Assembly: GCA_019429305.1 (NCBI GenBank)
Contig: JAHYIR010000001.1
Span: 186,001 to 250,000 of the forward strand
Length of the DNA: 64,000 nucleotides
Direction of reading: 5' to 3'
Source of the DNA: Candidatus Cloacimonadota bacterium
GTDB lineage: Bacteria > Cloacimonadota > Cloacimonadia > Cloacimonadales > JAJBBL01
Below the pieces are notes generated by a model. The model had not been told where the DNA came from. It was given only the letters and a program-made list of their open reading frames with translations, and searched no databases. The translations under genes were made by a program, and so were the position numbers. Below, piece after piece: positions 8,504-16,107 of the stretch. Each line of letters opens with the position of its first letter. Position 1 is the stretch's first letter.

Positions 8504-8935
8504 ATGGAAAAACATGACGAAGCAATAAGAAATGAGGTTTGGCAGTTTTTTAAACCTCTGCAGATTGTCTATTTTGCTACGGTAGATAAAAACGAACCCA
8601 AAGTAAGACCGGTGACCATGCTTTACCTGGAAAAGAGATTTTGGATCTTGACCGGAACTATAGATCAAAAGGTAATCCAGATTAAAGGTAACCCAAATAT
8701 CGAACTCTGCATACCATTGTATCAGGACAATCATAACGGCTGTATCCGTCTTGCCGGTAAAGGGTACATTGTCGAAAGCAAAGAAACAAGAGCCAGAATT
8801 GCCGGACAATGTGAATATTTCCATAACTACTGGCAGGATACCAATGACCCTAATTACACCCTGATCGAACTGGAATTCTCCGAAGTTGATTACCTAAGAC
8901 CCGGAGAAATGGAAACCCACCGCTTCAACATCTAA
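8504..8935 (+). CDS. Pyridoxamine 5'-phosphate oxidase-fold flavin protein
   Basis: A 143-residue single-domain protein of the PNPOx-like split-barrel family, which binds FMN or F420. The segment VYFATVDKNEPKVRPVTMLY near the N-terminus and NPNIELCI in the middle are typical. The C-terminus lacks the residues of true pyridoxamine oxidase (PdxH), so a small flavin reductase or stress-related role is more likely. I chose ATG at 8504 because AGGAGA lies 10 bases upstream; an upstream in-frame TTG at 8495 sits on the ribosome site itself. It stands alone between a terminator and a repeat field, so context gives no hint of its partner. Confidence 0.75.
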   Translation: MEKHDEAIRNEVWQFFKPLQIVYFATVDKNEPKVRPVTMLYLEKRFWILTGTIDQKVIQIKGNPNIELCIPLYQDNHNGCIRLAGKGYIVESKETRARIAGQCEYFHNYWQDTNDPNYTLIELEFSEVDYLRPGEMETHRFNI

Positions 8936-9015
8936 AACTTCATGTTTAACTTACAGCTTCCAATATCACTTCCCGTAGGTTTTTAACTATTGACCAACAA
9001 TAGATACTCTTTGTA

Positions 9016-9083
9016 GGGGCGGTTGTCTTCGTCGAGCTCGAGAGCAGCATCAATGAAGCGAATCCTCGGTTCACGAACCGCCC
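9016..9083 (+). repeat. GC-rich hairpin repeat split by an insert
   Basis: The uninterrupted relative at 9218-9244 reads GGGGCGGTTCACGAACCGCCC. Here GGGGCGGTT (9016-9024) and CACGAACCGCCC (9072-9083) are separated by 47 bp comprising a 43-bp module and a second GGTT. Confidence 0.8.
9025..9067 (-). repeat. 43-bp module inserted in a hairpin repeat, copy 2
   Basis: The reverse complement starts GAGGATTCGCTTC and ends GACGAAGAC, with CGAGCTCG in the middle, matching the modules at 2793 and 9580. GGTT occurs at both borders (9021-9024 and 9068-9071), the pattern of a 4-bp target duplication. Confidence 0.75.
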
Positions 9084-9217
9084 TTTTTCAAACAGCTAAT
9101 CACCGAAGATCTTTCCGAGTTATCACCACAATTCTCCTTATCCCAACTCTCATTCTTAACTCAACATCATTTTTCGTAGGTAGTTGCAATCGCTGATAAC
9201 AATTAGAACTTCTTTGT

Positions 9218-9244
9218 AGGGGCGGTTCACGAACCGCCCTTTTT
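9218..9244 (+). repeat. GC-rich hairpin repeat with T-run
   Basis: GGGCGGTTC (9220-9228) pairs with GAACCGCCC (9231-9239) and is followed by TTTTT. It could act as a terminator. The same unit occurs, interrupted, at 9016-9083. Confidence 0.7.
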
Positions 9245-9363
9245 ACATAATGATATCAACCGACCATCGTATGAACTTAAGATCACTACCTTCTTGATTC
9301 CGCCTGCATCGTTTTTTAAAAACTCCCCCCATCTTTTTATCTATAATCAATCAATAGTCATCT

Positions 9364-9389
9364 ATATAGTCGGATCTATCCGACTATAT
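9364..9389. repeat. Perfect 26-nt palindrome
   Basis: ATATAGTCGGAT (9364-9375), CT, then ATCCGACTATAT (9378-9389): 12-bp perfect arms with a 2-nt centre. It could be a protein-binding operator-like site or a relic of a repeat. No gene start is near enough to assign it. Confidence 0.7.
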
Positions 9390-9517
9390 CCCTCCCTAAT
9401 GATACAATACTACTAAAATCCTTTATTAGCTTGTATAGTAACCCTTTTTGATGTTGTCATAATTTATTGGTTATTTTGTATCCAAATGATCTATCTCTTG
9501 ATAGTTACCAAACACTT

Positions 9518-9690
9518 GTCACCCTGAGTGATTCTTGGAATTACTTCTTGCTCTGTCCTAACAAGAATCGTATCGAACCGAGGAAAACACTTCTTCGTGG
9601 CTACTTCCGAGCTCGGCGAAGCCAACAAAGGGTCTCTTCCCTTTGTCTCGTGGCTGCTTCCGAACTCGACGGAGTCAACTAAGGATAGAT
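9518..9690. repeat. Partial inverted-repeat element carrying a nested module
   Basis: It begins GTCACCCTGAGTGATTCTTG and contains GTATCGAACC, where related elements read GTATCGAAGG. The 44-bp module is joined directly after AACC at 9580-9623. The right terminal repeat is missing. Confidence 0.65.
9580..9623 (+). repeat. 44-bp AACC-adjacent module, copy 3
   Basis: The module runs from GAGGAAAACAC to GGCGAAGCC with core CTTCGTGGCTACTTCCGAG. It sits inside a GTCACCCTGAGT element directly after AACC. A weaker related stretch follows at about 9644-9678. Confidence 0.75.
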
Positions 9691-9831
9691 CAATCTAACA
9701 AACCTTGGTAAGAGATATAGAATCAAATAACGCTGTGATTGGAATTGACAAATAACACGAAATATTCCAACCCCAGAATTGGATTGACAAAATACTTTCC
9801 CTTTTTTGATTAAATCAAACCTTTCAGGAAA

Positions 9832-9907
<76 letters not shown>

Positions 9908-10194
9908 TCTGTTCTGGTCTATTTTGAGTGCTTCGAACCTCGTTATATAAAGTATAACAATCTGTTACTTGCCCTATATACTCAAATTACCTTTATGGGA
10001 AAAATCTGAGATGTTTGTTAAGTTAGTACTCTCTATATACCCTTTGTAATGGTGCTGGTCTAGAGAGTGCTTCATTCTTTACTGCTGTAACTTTAAAAAA
10101 TCTTGGTTCAGTAATTGGAGTCATTGACTGTGGAGAAAATTATTGACAGTTATCTAAATTAAAAGAGATGTATGCTAAAAAAAAGGGTATGGTA

Positions 10195-10602
10195 ATGGGA
10201 AAGAAAATAATTCTATTGTTGTTTTATTGTTTACTTCCGATGCTATCGATAGCGCAGATAACCCTGACAATTGAAATAAGCGATTTACGTAATAATGACG
10301 GGCAGATTCTGTTTGAACTTAGTAAAGAAGACGAGGAAAGGGTTTTTGCTGTAACCGGTGATATATTAGAGAACAGTTGTGTAATAGTGATCGAAAACTT
10401 AGAGCCGGGTATGTATGCTTTTAGATATTTTCATGACGAGAACATGAATGAGAAACTCGATACTAATTGGCTGGGTATTCCCAAAGAGGGGTTTGGTTTT
10501 TCCAATGATCCCAAAATGACTTTCGGACCGCCATCATTTGAAAAGACGTTGTTTGAGTTAAACGGTTCAGAAGTTCTGACGAGTAAACCAAAGTATTTTT
10601 AA
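10195..10602 (+). CDS. DUF2141-type exported protein
   Basis: The mature region fits the DUF2141 family: a beta-sandwich beginning TLTIEISDLRNNDGQILF with the family hallmarks GMYAFRYFHDENMNEKLDTN and GIPKEGFGFSNDP. Residues 1-19 (MGKKIILLLFYCLLPMLSIA) form a signal peptide with an AxA-like end, so the protein is periplasmic or surface located. I chose ATG 10195 because AAGGG lies about 7 bases upstream and the signal peptide begins there; in-frame ATGs at 10168 and 10189 would add a charged extension. DUF2141 proteins often accompany lipid or pigment-modifying enzymes, which fits the CrtI-like gene downstream, but their biochemical role is unknown. Confidence 0.7.
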   Translation: MGKKIILLLFYCLLPMLSIAQITLTIEISDLRNNDGQILFELSKEDEERVFAVTGDILENSCVIVIENLEPGMYAFRYFHDENMNEKLDTNWLGIPKEGFGFSNDPKMTFGPPSFEKTLFELNGSEVLTSKPKYF

Positions 10603-10676
10603 CCTGTTCAATTAAGGAGATCATTATTCAGGATCAGGAACATTTCAATAAAGTGGAGGAGAGGGTGACGTTAAAC

Positions 10677-11096
10677 ATGGAGACGATCAGGGAGTTATGG
10701 TCGAAGACATATAACCGTGAGGGGAAACCGGACTGGTCACATATTTTTCAATACTATCACAAGGATATAGTTTTTCAGGATACTATTCAGCGCATAGAGG
10801 GGATTGACGATTTTATCGCTATGTGCAAGCGGCTTACCAAACGGACGAAGCAGTTGCAATTGGAGATAGTATCCATGGCTCAGAACGACAAGGTGATCAT
10901 GTTCGACTGGGTGATGACCATGATGTTCAAGAAATATCCCAACACTCCGATCTATGGGTCAACAAAACTTGTTCTGAGTGAAGATGGTTTTATAAAGGAA
11001 CAACGTGACTATTACGATCTGTGGGGGGATATTTTCAATAACATTCCTCACTTTGGCAAGATGTACCGAAAGTTCCTGATCAAAAAGTTCGGATAA
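10677..11096 (+). CDS. NTF2/SnoaL-like small protein
   Basis: A ~139-residue alpha+beta cone-fold protein of the nuclear transport factor 2/SnoaL superfamily. Visible features are the early helix with HIFQYYHKDIVFQD, where DIVFQD matches the ligand-pocket strand, and a C-terminal EQRDYYDLWGD segment. That segment resembles NTF2-like proteins found beside SDR and FAD enzymes in light-responsive or lipid-modifying operons. It may bind or isomerise a hydrophobic substrate made by its neighbours. ATG 10677 was chosen because GGAGGAGAGG lies about 11 bases upstream; in-frame GTG codons at 10653 and 10665 are possible starts. It ends 9 bp before the SDR gene. Confidence 0.65.
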   Translation: METIRELWSKTYNREGKPDWSHIFQYYHKDIVFQDTIQRIEGIDDFIAMCKRLTKRTKQLQLEIVSMAQNDKVIMFDWVMTMMFKKYPNTPIYGSTKLVLSEDGFIKEQRDYYDLWGDIFNNIPHFGKMYRKFLIKKFG

Positions 11097-11105
11097 CATC
11101 TCCAG

Positions 11106-12059
11106 ATGAGAAAGAAAACATTCCAATACTTCCGGGAATACAAGTGGTCTAACATCTTCGCCATGATGAGAAACAGCCGTTTAGACCCCAAAATCTGCCC
11201 AGATGAATTTCCGGAAAAGCTGGTGGTTATTACCGGTGCCACATCGGGCATCGGAAGAGTCACTGCCCGAAAGTTTGCCACCAGAGGAGCAAATTTGCTC
11301 TGTATCAACAGAAATAGGGAAAAATCGCAAGAACTTCGGCATGAAATTGAGAATGAGTTCGGTGTCAAATGTGATTTTAAGATCGCCGATTTAAGCGTCT
11401 TAGATGATATATTCAGGGTTTCCCATGAACTGATTCTTTTGGAGAGTCGTATCGACGTGCTGATCCACAATGCGGGAGTTTACCTGACAAGGCGAGAATT
11501 AACGCCGGATGGACTTGAAAAGGTCTTTGTCGTGCATTACCTCTCCTCATTCATAATGAATTACCTCTTAATGGATAAGCTAAAAGAGCAGGGTAAAGGG
11601 CGGATCATCATGGTTGGTTCCGAAGGACATCGTTTTGCTGTTTGGGGGTTAAGACCTGATGATCTAAACTGGGAGAAACGAAGATATACAGGATTGAAGA
11701 GCTATGGCTCGGCAAAAACCGCACAGTTACTCTCGATGATTATATTTAATGAAAACTTCCGGAGCAGTGGGGTTACGATCAATACGATGCATCCCGGGGC
11801 GGTAAGAACAGATACAGGGCGGGAGAACGGTCCTGTTTACCGCTGGTTTAAAAGAAATATCTTCGACAGAACTCTGAAATCGTCTGAAATGTCGGCGGAA
11901 GCTTTATACTATCTGGGTGTTTCGCCAGATCTCAATGGTATTAGTGGAAAATTCTTTAACTTAACAACAGAAGAGATACCGGCACCTCCTGCCATGGATC
12001 GGGAAGCGGCTTGTGAATTATGGGACGAGACGCTAAAACTGACAGGACTAAAGGAATAG
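11106..12059 (+). CDS. Short-chain dehydrogenase/reductase, retinol dehydrogenase-like
   Basis: Classical SDR fold. The NAD(P)-binding TGATSGIG motif is at about residues 42-49, NAG (in HNAGVYL) follows, the catalytic Ser is in MVGSEGH, and the Tyr-Lys pair is in YGSAKTAQ. A TMHPGAVRTDTGR segment after the active site is typical of retinol dehydrogenase-type SDRs that act on lipid-like alcohols or ketones. At 317 residues it has a ~38-residue N-terminal extension before the Rossmann fold. It sits between the NTF2-like and CrtI-like genes on the same strand with short gaps, implying one pathway. The substrate cannot be read from sequence. Confidence 0.85.
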   Translation: MRKKTFQYFREYKWSNIFAMMRNSRLDPKICPDEFPEKLVVITGATSGIGRVTARKFATRGANLLCINRNREKSQELRHEIENEFGVKCDFKIADLSVLDDIFRVSHELILLESRIDVLIHNAGVYLTRRELTPDGLEKVFVVHYLSSFIMNYLLMDKLKEQGKGRIIMVGSEGHRFAVWGLRPDDLNWEKRRYTGLKSYGSAKTAQLLSMIIFNENFRSSGVTINTMHPGAVRTDTGRENGPVYRWFKRNIFDRTLKSSEMSAEALYYLGVSPDLNGISGKFFNLTTEEIPAPPAMDREAACELWDETLKLTGLKE

Positions 12060-12108
12060 AACCGATGAAAAATCTATTTGCGTCATATTTTGCCGATATA
12101 GAGATGTT

Positions 12109-13707
12109 ATGGATGAAATGATTTACGATACCATAATCGTTGGAGGTGGAATTGCCGGCTTAACAGCCACCGCATACCTGGCACGCCGTGGTCAGAAGGT
12201 TCTTTTAATAGAAAAGAACAAAGAACTTGGTGGGTTAGTTAATACCTTTGAACACAATGGTTTTTATTTCGATGCCGGAGTCAGGGCTTTAGAAGACGCA
12301 GGGATAATCTTTCCGATGTTGAAAGAACTTAACATAGAACTTGAAGTAGTTAAAAGTCCTGTTTCTCTCGGTATTGAAAATGAAATCATGCATATCGAGA
12401 ATATTGAGAGCCTTTCTCAATACAGTGATCTACTAAAGAAATTCTATCCTGGAAGCTCTGCTGAGATTGATTCGTTGGTGAAAATGATCAGAAAGATCAT
12501 GAAGTACATGGAAGTGCTATATGGCGTTGAGAATCCACTTTTCAAGGATCTGAAGCACGACACATCATTCCTATTCAAGAAGCTTATCCCCTGGTTACCC
12601 CGCTTTTTGTTTACAGTCAGGAAGATAAACCGTATGCAGATTTCTGTTGAAGATTATCTGGAATCAATTATTACTGATCACTCACTGAGGGATATTATCT
12701 CACAACATTTCTTTAAGAATACACCAACCTTCTTTGCCCTGAGCTACTTTTCACTCTATCTCGACTACTTCTACCCCAAAGGGGGCGTCGGTAAGCTTTC
12801 GGAAGCGTTAAGGGATAAGATAACTGAGTTCGGAGGCAGGATCACAACCGGAACTATTGTAAAACGGGTCTATCCTCACGAAAAGAGAGTTGCAGATAAC
12901 AAGAATATCAGCTACAGATACAGTAACCTGATCTGGGCAGCCGATCTTAAGACACTCTACAGCATAGTCGAAACGGATAAACTGCCACCTGAGACCATAT
13001 TTAGGTTCGAAGAACAAAAGTTCGAAATCTTACGCAGTAAGAGTGGTGAATCGGTGTTTACGCTGTTTATCGAAGTTGATGAACCTCTTGAAAGTTTCCG
13101 GAGAATCACTAACGGTCACTTCTTCTATACTCCGTCGCGAAAGGGGTTAGGCGAAACCCACCGTGGAAATCTTGACCAAATCCTGAGTAACTTTGCCGAG
13201 ATCAGCAAAAAGGAGATACTCGATTGGCTAAATAAGTTCACTTCTCTTAATACATACGAAATATCCATACCCGGTCTGAAAGACCAAGAACTTGCTCCTT
13301 CCGGTAAAACGGGACTGATCATCAGTTTCCTTACAGAATATGATTTATTCAGAAAGATAGAGGAGAGAGGCTGGCTTGAGGAATTTACCAAAGAGATCGA
13401 GGAGCGTGTCCTGAAGATCTTCCGGGAGTCGGTATTCCCGATGCTAAAGGAGAAGATAATATCCCGCTTCTCATTTACACCAATCAGCATCCATGACAGA
13501 ATAGCCAGCTCCGGTGGGGCAATTGTGGGGTGGAGATTTGGTAAAGAGTTGCCTGTCATAAATAAGATCCAGTTTGCTGCCCGGTCAGTTGTAACACCTC
13601 TTCCGTCAATTTATAAAGCCGGTCAATGGGCATACAGCCCGGCAGGTATTCCTATGTCAATACTAACAGGGAAACTGGCTGCGAACAAGATTATTAAAGC
13701 AAAATAA
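12109..13707 (+). CDS. CrtI/RetSat-like FAD-dependent oxidoreductase
   Basis: A 532-residue member of the phytoene desaturase/retinol saturase family. The N-terminal dinucleotide motif IIVGGGIAGLTATAYLARRG is followed by a glutamate and GG. The C-terminal FAD contact AGQWAYSPAGIPMSILTGKLAA is intact. The middle region (LYLDYFYPKGGVGKLSEAL) matches the CrtI substrate domain. It may desaturate, saturate or isomerise a polyene or other isoprenoid. The ATG at 12109 overlaps a short upstream frame (ATGAAATGA arrangement); ATG 12118 is an alternative start. It is the last gene before the tRNA 3' fragment at 13763, so it closes the putative island. No phytoene synthase gene is nearby, so carotenoid synthesis is not supported. 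Confidence 0.8.
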   Translation: MDEMIYDTIIVGGGIAGLTATAYLARRGQKVLLIEKNKELGGLVNTFEHNGFYFDAGVRALEDAGIIFPMLKELNIELEVVKSPVSLGIENEIMHIENIESLSQYSDLLKKFYPGSSAEIDSLVKMIRKIMKYMEVLYGVENPLFKDLKHDTSFLFKKLIPWLPRFLFTVRKINRMQISVEDYLESIITDHSLRDIISQHFFKNTPTFFALSYFSLYLDYFYPKGGVGKLSEALRDKITEFGGRITTGTIVKRVYPHEKRVADNKNISYRYSNLIWAADLKTLYSIVETDKLPPETIFRFEEQKFEILRSKSGESVFTLFIEVDEPLESFRRITNGHFFYTPSRKGLGETHRGNLDQILSNFAEISKKEILDWLNKFTSLNTYEISIPGLKDQELAPSGKTGLIISFLTEYDLFRKIEERGWLEEFTKEIEERVLKIFRESVFPMLKEKIISRFSFTPISIHDRIASSGGAIVGWRFGKELPVINKIQFAARSVVTPLPSIYKAGQWAYSPAGIPMSILTGKLAANKIIKAK

Positions 13708-13762
13708 TGCTTTCTTGTCATTTAACGGGAGAGTGTGGTGTTCTGAAAATCGGTTGTTTTTT

Positions 13763-13802
13763 AATCGGTGAGTCGGGGGTTCGAATCCCCCTTTAAGCTC
13801 CA
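13763..13802 (+). repeat. tRNA-Thr 3'-end fragment (att-like repeat)
   Basis: A 40-bp stretch matching tRNA-Thr from the anticodon stem to CCA. The last 31 bp differ from 9877-9907 at one base (CCCCCTTTA against CCCCCTTTT). No 5' half is present, so it is not a functional tRNA. It fits an attR-type end of an island. The rest of the gap to the next gene at 13993 shows nothing I can assign. Confidence 0.8.
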
Positions 13803-13992
13803 GAATGCGATTACTTGCAATTTTTTTCAAAGCCCTTTACAGTATTAGATTCAAAGATAGCAGAATTTTTATGTTTTTAGAAAAAACTGCTGGATAACTA
13901 AATTTTAGTAAAAGAAATTGACGAATAACAGTCGAGAATTTCTGTTCAATAAATTGTAGATACACGCTCAAAGAGTAACAAGGAGGTATTAT

Positions 13993-14718
13993 ATGTTGAA
14001 TAATTCAATCAAGGGAATAGATTATTCATATCTTCGAGCTCTATATATCAATTGCACTCTCAAACCATCTCCTGAACTATCGCATACTGAAGGTCTAATG
14101 AAGAAATCAATGTATATCATGGAAAAGCTGGGGATCAAAGTTGAATATCTTCGTTTTATTGATTTTGATATTGCTCCGGGAGTTTATCCGGATATGACAG
14201 AACACGGCTTTGAAAAAGATGATTGGCCTATTATCAGTGAAAAAGTATTTGCTTCCAATATTCTGATCGTAGGAACTCCCATTTGGTTAGGAGATAAGTC
14301 CTCAGTTTGTACACATCTAATAGAACGTCTTTATTCTGAATCTGGAAAATTGAACAAACAGGGGCAGTACAAATATTATGGTAAAACAGGGGGTTGTATT
14401 ATTACAGGTAATGAAGATGGTGCAAAACACTGTGCCATGAATATTCTTTACTCATTGCAGCATATTGGTTACACAATACCGCCTCAAGCAGATGCGGCAT
14501 GGTTAGGTGAAATTGGACCCGGTCCTTCATATCTTGATGAAGATTCTGGGGCACAAAGTAATAATTTTACCAACAGAAATACTACTTTTATGACCTGGAA
14601 TCTTATACATCTGGCACATATGTTAGAGCAATCAGGTGGAATAACAGCTTATGGTAATCAAAGGTCTGAATGGGATGCAGGTGAAAGATTCGGTTATCCC
14701 AATCCGGAATATCGATAA
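13993..14718 (+). CDS. Flavodoxin-fold NADPH-dependent FMN reductase-like protein
   Basis: A 241-residue protein of the flavodoxin-like NADPH-dependent FMN reductase group. LRALYINCTLKPSPELSHTE is the first strand and phosphate loop, and ILIVGTPIWLGDKSS is the flavin-contact strand. A strong AAGGAGG lies 6-7 bases before the ATG. It is 77 bp upstream of the multi-rhodanese gene on the same strand and is probably the first gene of the ergothioneine-like operon. A role in supplying electrons for persulfide, disulfide or thione redox chemistry is possible but purely contextual. The next gene has a separate ribosome site, so independent expression is also possible. Confidence 0.75.
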   Translation: MLNNSIKGIDYSYLRALYINCTLKPSPELSHTEGLMKKSMYIMEKLGIKVEYLRFIDFDIAPGVYPDMTEHGFEKDDWPIISEKVFASNILIVGTPIWLGDKSSVCTHLIERLYSESGKLNKQGQYKYYGKTGGCIITGNEDGAKHCAMNILYSLQHIGYTIPPQADAAWLGEIGPGPSYLDEDSGAQSNNFTNRNTTFMTWNLIHLAHMLEQSGGITAYGNQRSEWDAGERFGYPNPEYR

Positions 14719-14795
14719 GGATAACAAACTGTCGTAAACAAATTTCTGTTATCAGCTATAGATAATTATTTTTTTGAGGATAATTACAATCGGAT

Positions 14796-16097
14796 ATGAG
14801 TGAAGTTAGGGAAAAATATCATCTGATCGAAACAGAAGAATTACAGGGAAAACTGGAAGATGAGAACCTGATAATTTTAGATGTACGTTCAATCGATGCC
14901 TATAATGGCTGGAAATTACAGAGGGAGATAAGGGGCGGACATATTAAAAGAGCTAAAAGTCTTCCGGTTAAATGGACAAAATATATTGATTGGATAGAAG
15001 TAGTTCGGCATAAACATATTCATCCTGAGAATGAGATTGTAATCTACGGCTATACTCAAGATGACATGCTAAAGGTTGCAGAAATGTTTAGGGCAACCGG
15101 ATATAAAAAAATATCGTTGTACTATGATTTTATTTCTGAATGGGTGCCCAAAGAAAAGTATCCGATGGAAAAACTGAAACGTTATCGTCATTTAGTTCCA
15201 GCTGAATGGGTTAAAAGTTTAACAATGGGAGAACCAACATCAGAATATGATAATAATCAATTTGTGATCGTACATGCTCATTACCGTAATCGAAACGCTT
15301 ATTTAAGTGGTCATATACGTGGTGCTATTGATATGGATACTTTAGCACTGGAGGCACCTGAAACATGGAACCGTCGTACTCCTGAAGAACTGAGAAAAGC
15401 TCTGGAATTACATGGAATAACTGCCGATACTACAGTTATTTTATATGGTAAGTATATGTCACCTGACAATAACGATGAATTTCCCGGCAGTGCAGCCGGA
15501 GATATTGGTGCTATGCGTTGTGCACTCATTATGTTATACTCTGGAGTTAAGGACGTTAGAATACTTAATGGGGGTTTTCAGTCTTGGATTGATGCCGGTT
15601 TTGAAATTTCAACAATAGATGAGCCCAAAAAACCTGTTATAAGTTTCGGTATCAATATTCCTGCTATACCCGAGTTAATAGTTGATACTGCTGAGGCAAA
15701 GGAAATGCTCGCTTCTCCAAAATCTGAACTGGTCTGTGTCAGAAGTTATCCGGAATACATTGGTGATGTGAGTGGTTATAACTATATAGAAGCCAAAGGT
15801 CGTATTCCCGGCGCAATTTTTGCAAATTGTGGAAGTGATGCCTATCACATGGAGAATTATCGGAATGTTGATCATACTGCTCGAGAGTATCATGAGATAG
15901 AAGCTATTTGGAGCAAGTTGGGTATAACTTCCGATAAACGATTAGCTTTCTATTGCGGAACCGGTTGGAGAGGAAGTGAAGCGTTTATCAACGCTTGGCT
16001 CCTGGGTTGGCAAAATATAGCAGTATATGACGGTGGTTGGTTTGAATGGAGTAAAGATAAAACAAATCCTTATGAAACAGGCATACCAAAAGAATAA
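14796..16097 (+). CDS. eanB: Multi-domain rhodanese sulfurtransferase, EanB-like (anaerobic ergothioneine synthase candidate)
   Basis: Three rhodanese-like domains can be traced: about 10-125, 135-275 and 290-425. Each has the ALPHA-beta pattern with a GHI..A or GRIPGA segment and a G(G/D)W or GGFQSW end. Only the third has the catalytic loop CGTGWRGSE (Cys about 387); the first two have Tyr/Gly in that place. EanB of Chlorobium is a multi-domain rhodanese with a single essential persulfide Cys that converts hercynine to ergothioneine without oxygen. The next gene is a histidine methyltransferase homologue, the expected EanA partner. I therefore infer EanB function. An ordinary thiosulfate sulfurtransferase is the alternative. 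The end of this gene lies about 10 bp before the chosen start of eanA. Confidence 0.75.
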   Translation: MSEVREKYHLIETEELQGKLEDENLIILDVRSIDAYNGWKLQREIRGGHIKRAKSLPVKWTKYIDWIEVVRHKHIHPENEIVIYGYTQDDMLKVAEMFRATGYKKISLYYDFISEWVPKEKYPMEKLKRYRHLVPAEWVKSLTMGEPTSEYDNNQFVIVHAHYRNRNAYLSGHIRGAIDMDTLALEAPETWNRRTPEELRKALELHGITADTTVILYGKYMSPDNNDEFPGSAAGDIGAMRCALIMLYSGVKDVRILNGGFQSWIDAGFEISTIDEPKKPVISFGINIPAIPELIVDTAEAKEMLASPKSELVCVRSYPEYIGDVSGYNYIEAKGRIPGAIFANCGSDAYHMENYRNVDHTAREYHEIEAIWSKLGITSDKRLAFYCGTGWRGSEAFINAWLLGWQNIAVYDGGWFEWSKDKTNPYETGIPKE

Positions 16098-16107
16098 AAA
16101 AATATTT

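Larger units (their letters stand above)
8936..9831. other. Gene-free repeat field upstream of tRNA-Thr
   Basis: No supported gene. Contents are two GGGGCGG/CCGCCC hairpin repeats (one split by an inserted module), a perfect 26-nt palindrome, a left half of the GTCA(T/C)CCTGAGT element and a 44-bp module plus a second partial module copy (about 9644-9678). A weak promoter-like TTGACA (9784-9789) precedes the tRNA. An open frame through 9467-9682 only reads across these repeats. Confidence 0.8.

Noticed and set aside
9467-9682. Open frame on the plus strand over the repeat field
   Set aside because: It reads through a GTCACCCTGAGT element and the 44-bp module, has no ribosome site and no protein-like composition.
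12065-12121. 18-codon open frame between SDR and CrtI-like genes
   Set aside because: Too short, overlaps the next start in another frame; no family. It may only help translational coupling.
12109-13707. Carotenoid biosynthesis gene (phytoene desaturase proper)
   Set aside because: No phytoene synthase, cyclase or other carotenoid genes nearby; only family-level similarity.
13763-13802. A second functional tRNA
   Set aside because: Only the 3' half is present; D-arm and 5' acceptor are missing, so it is an att-like fragment.
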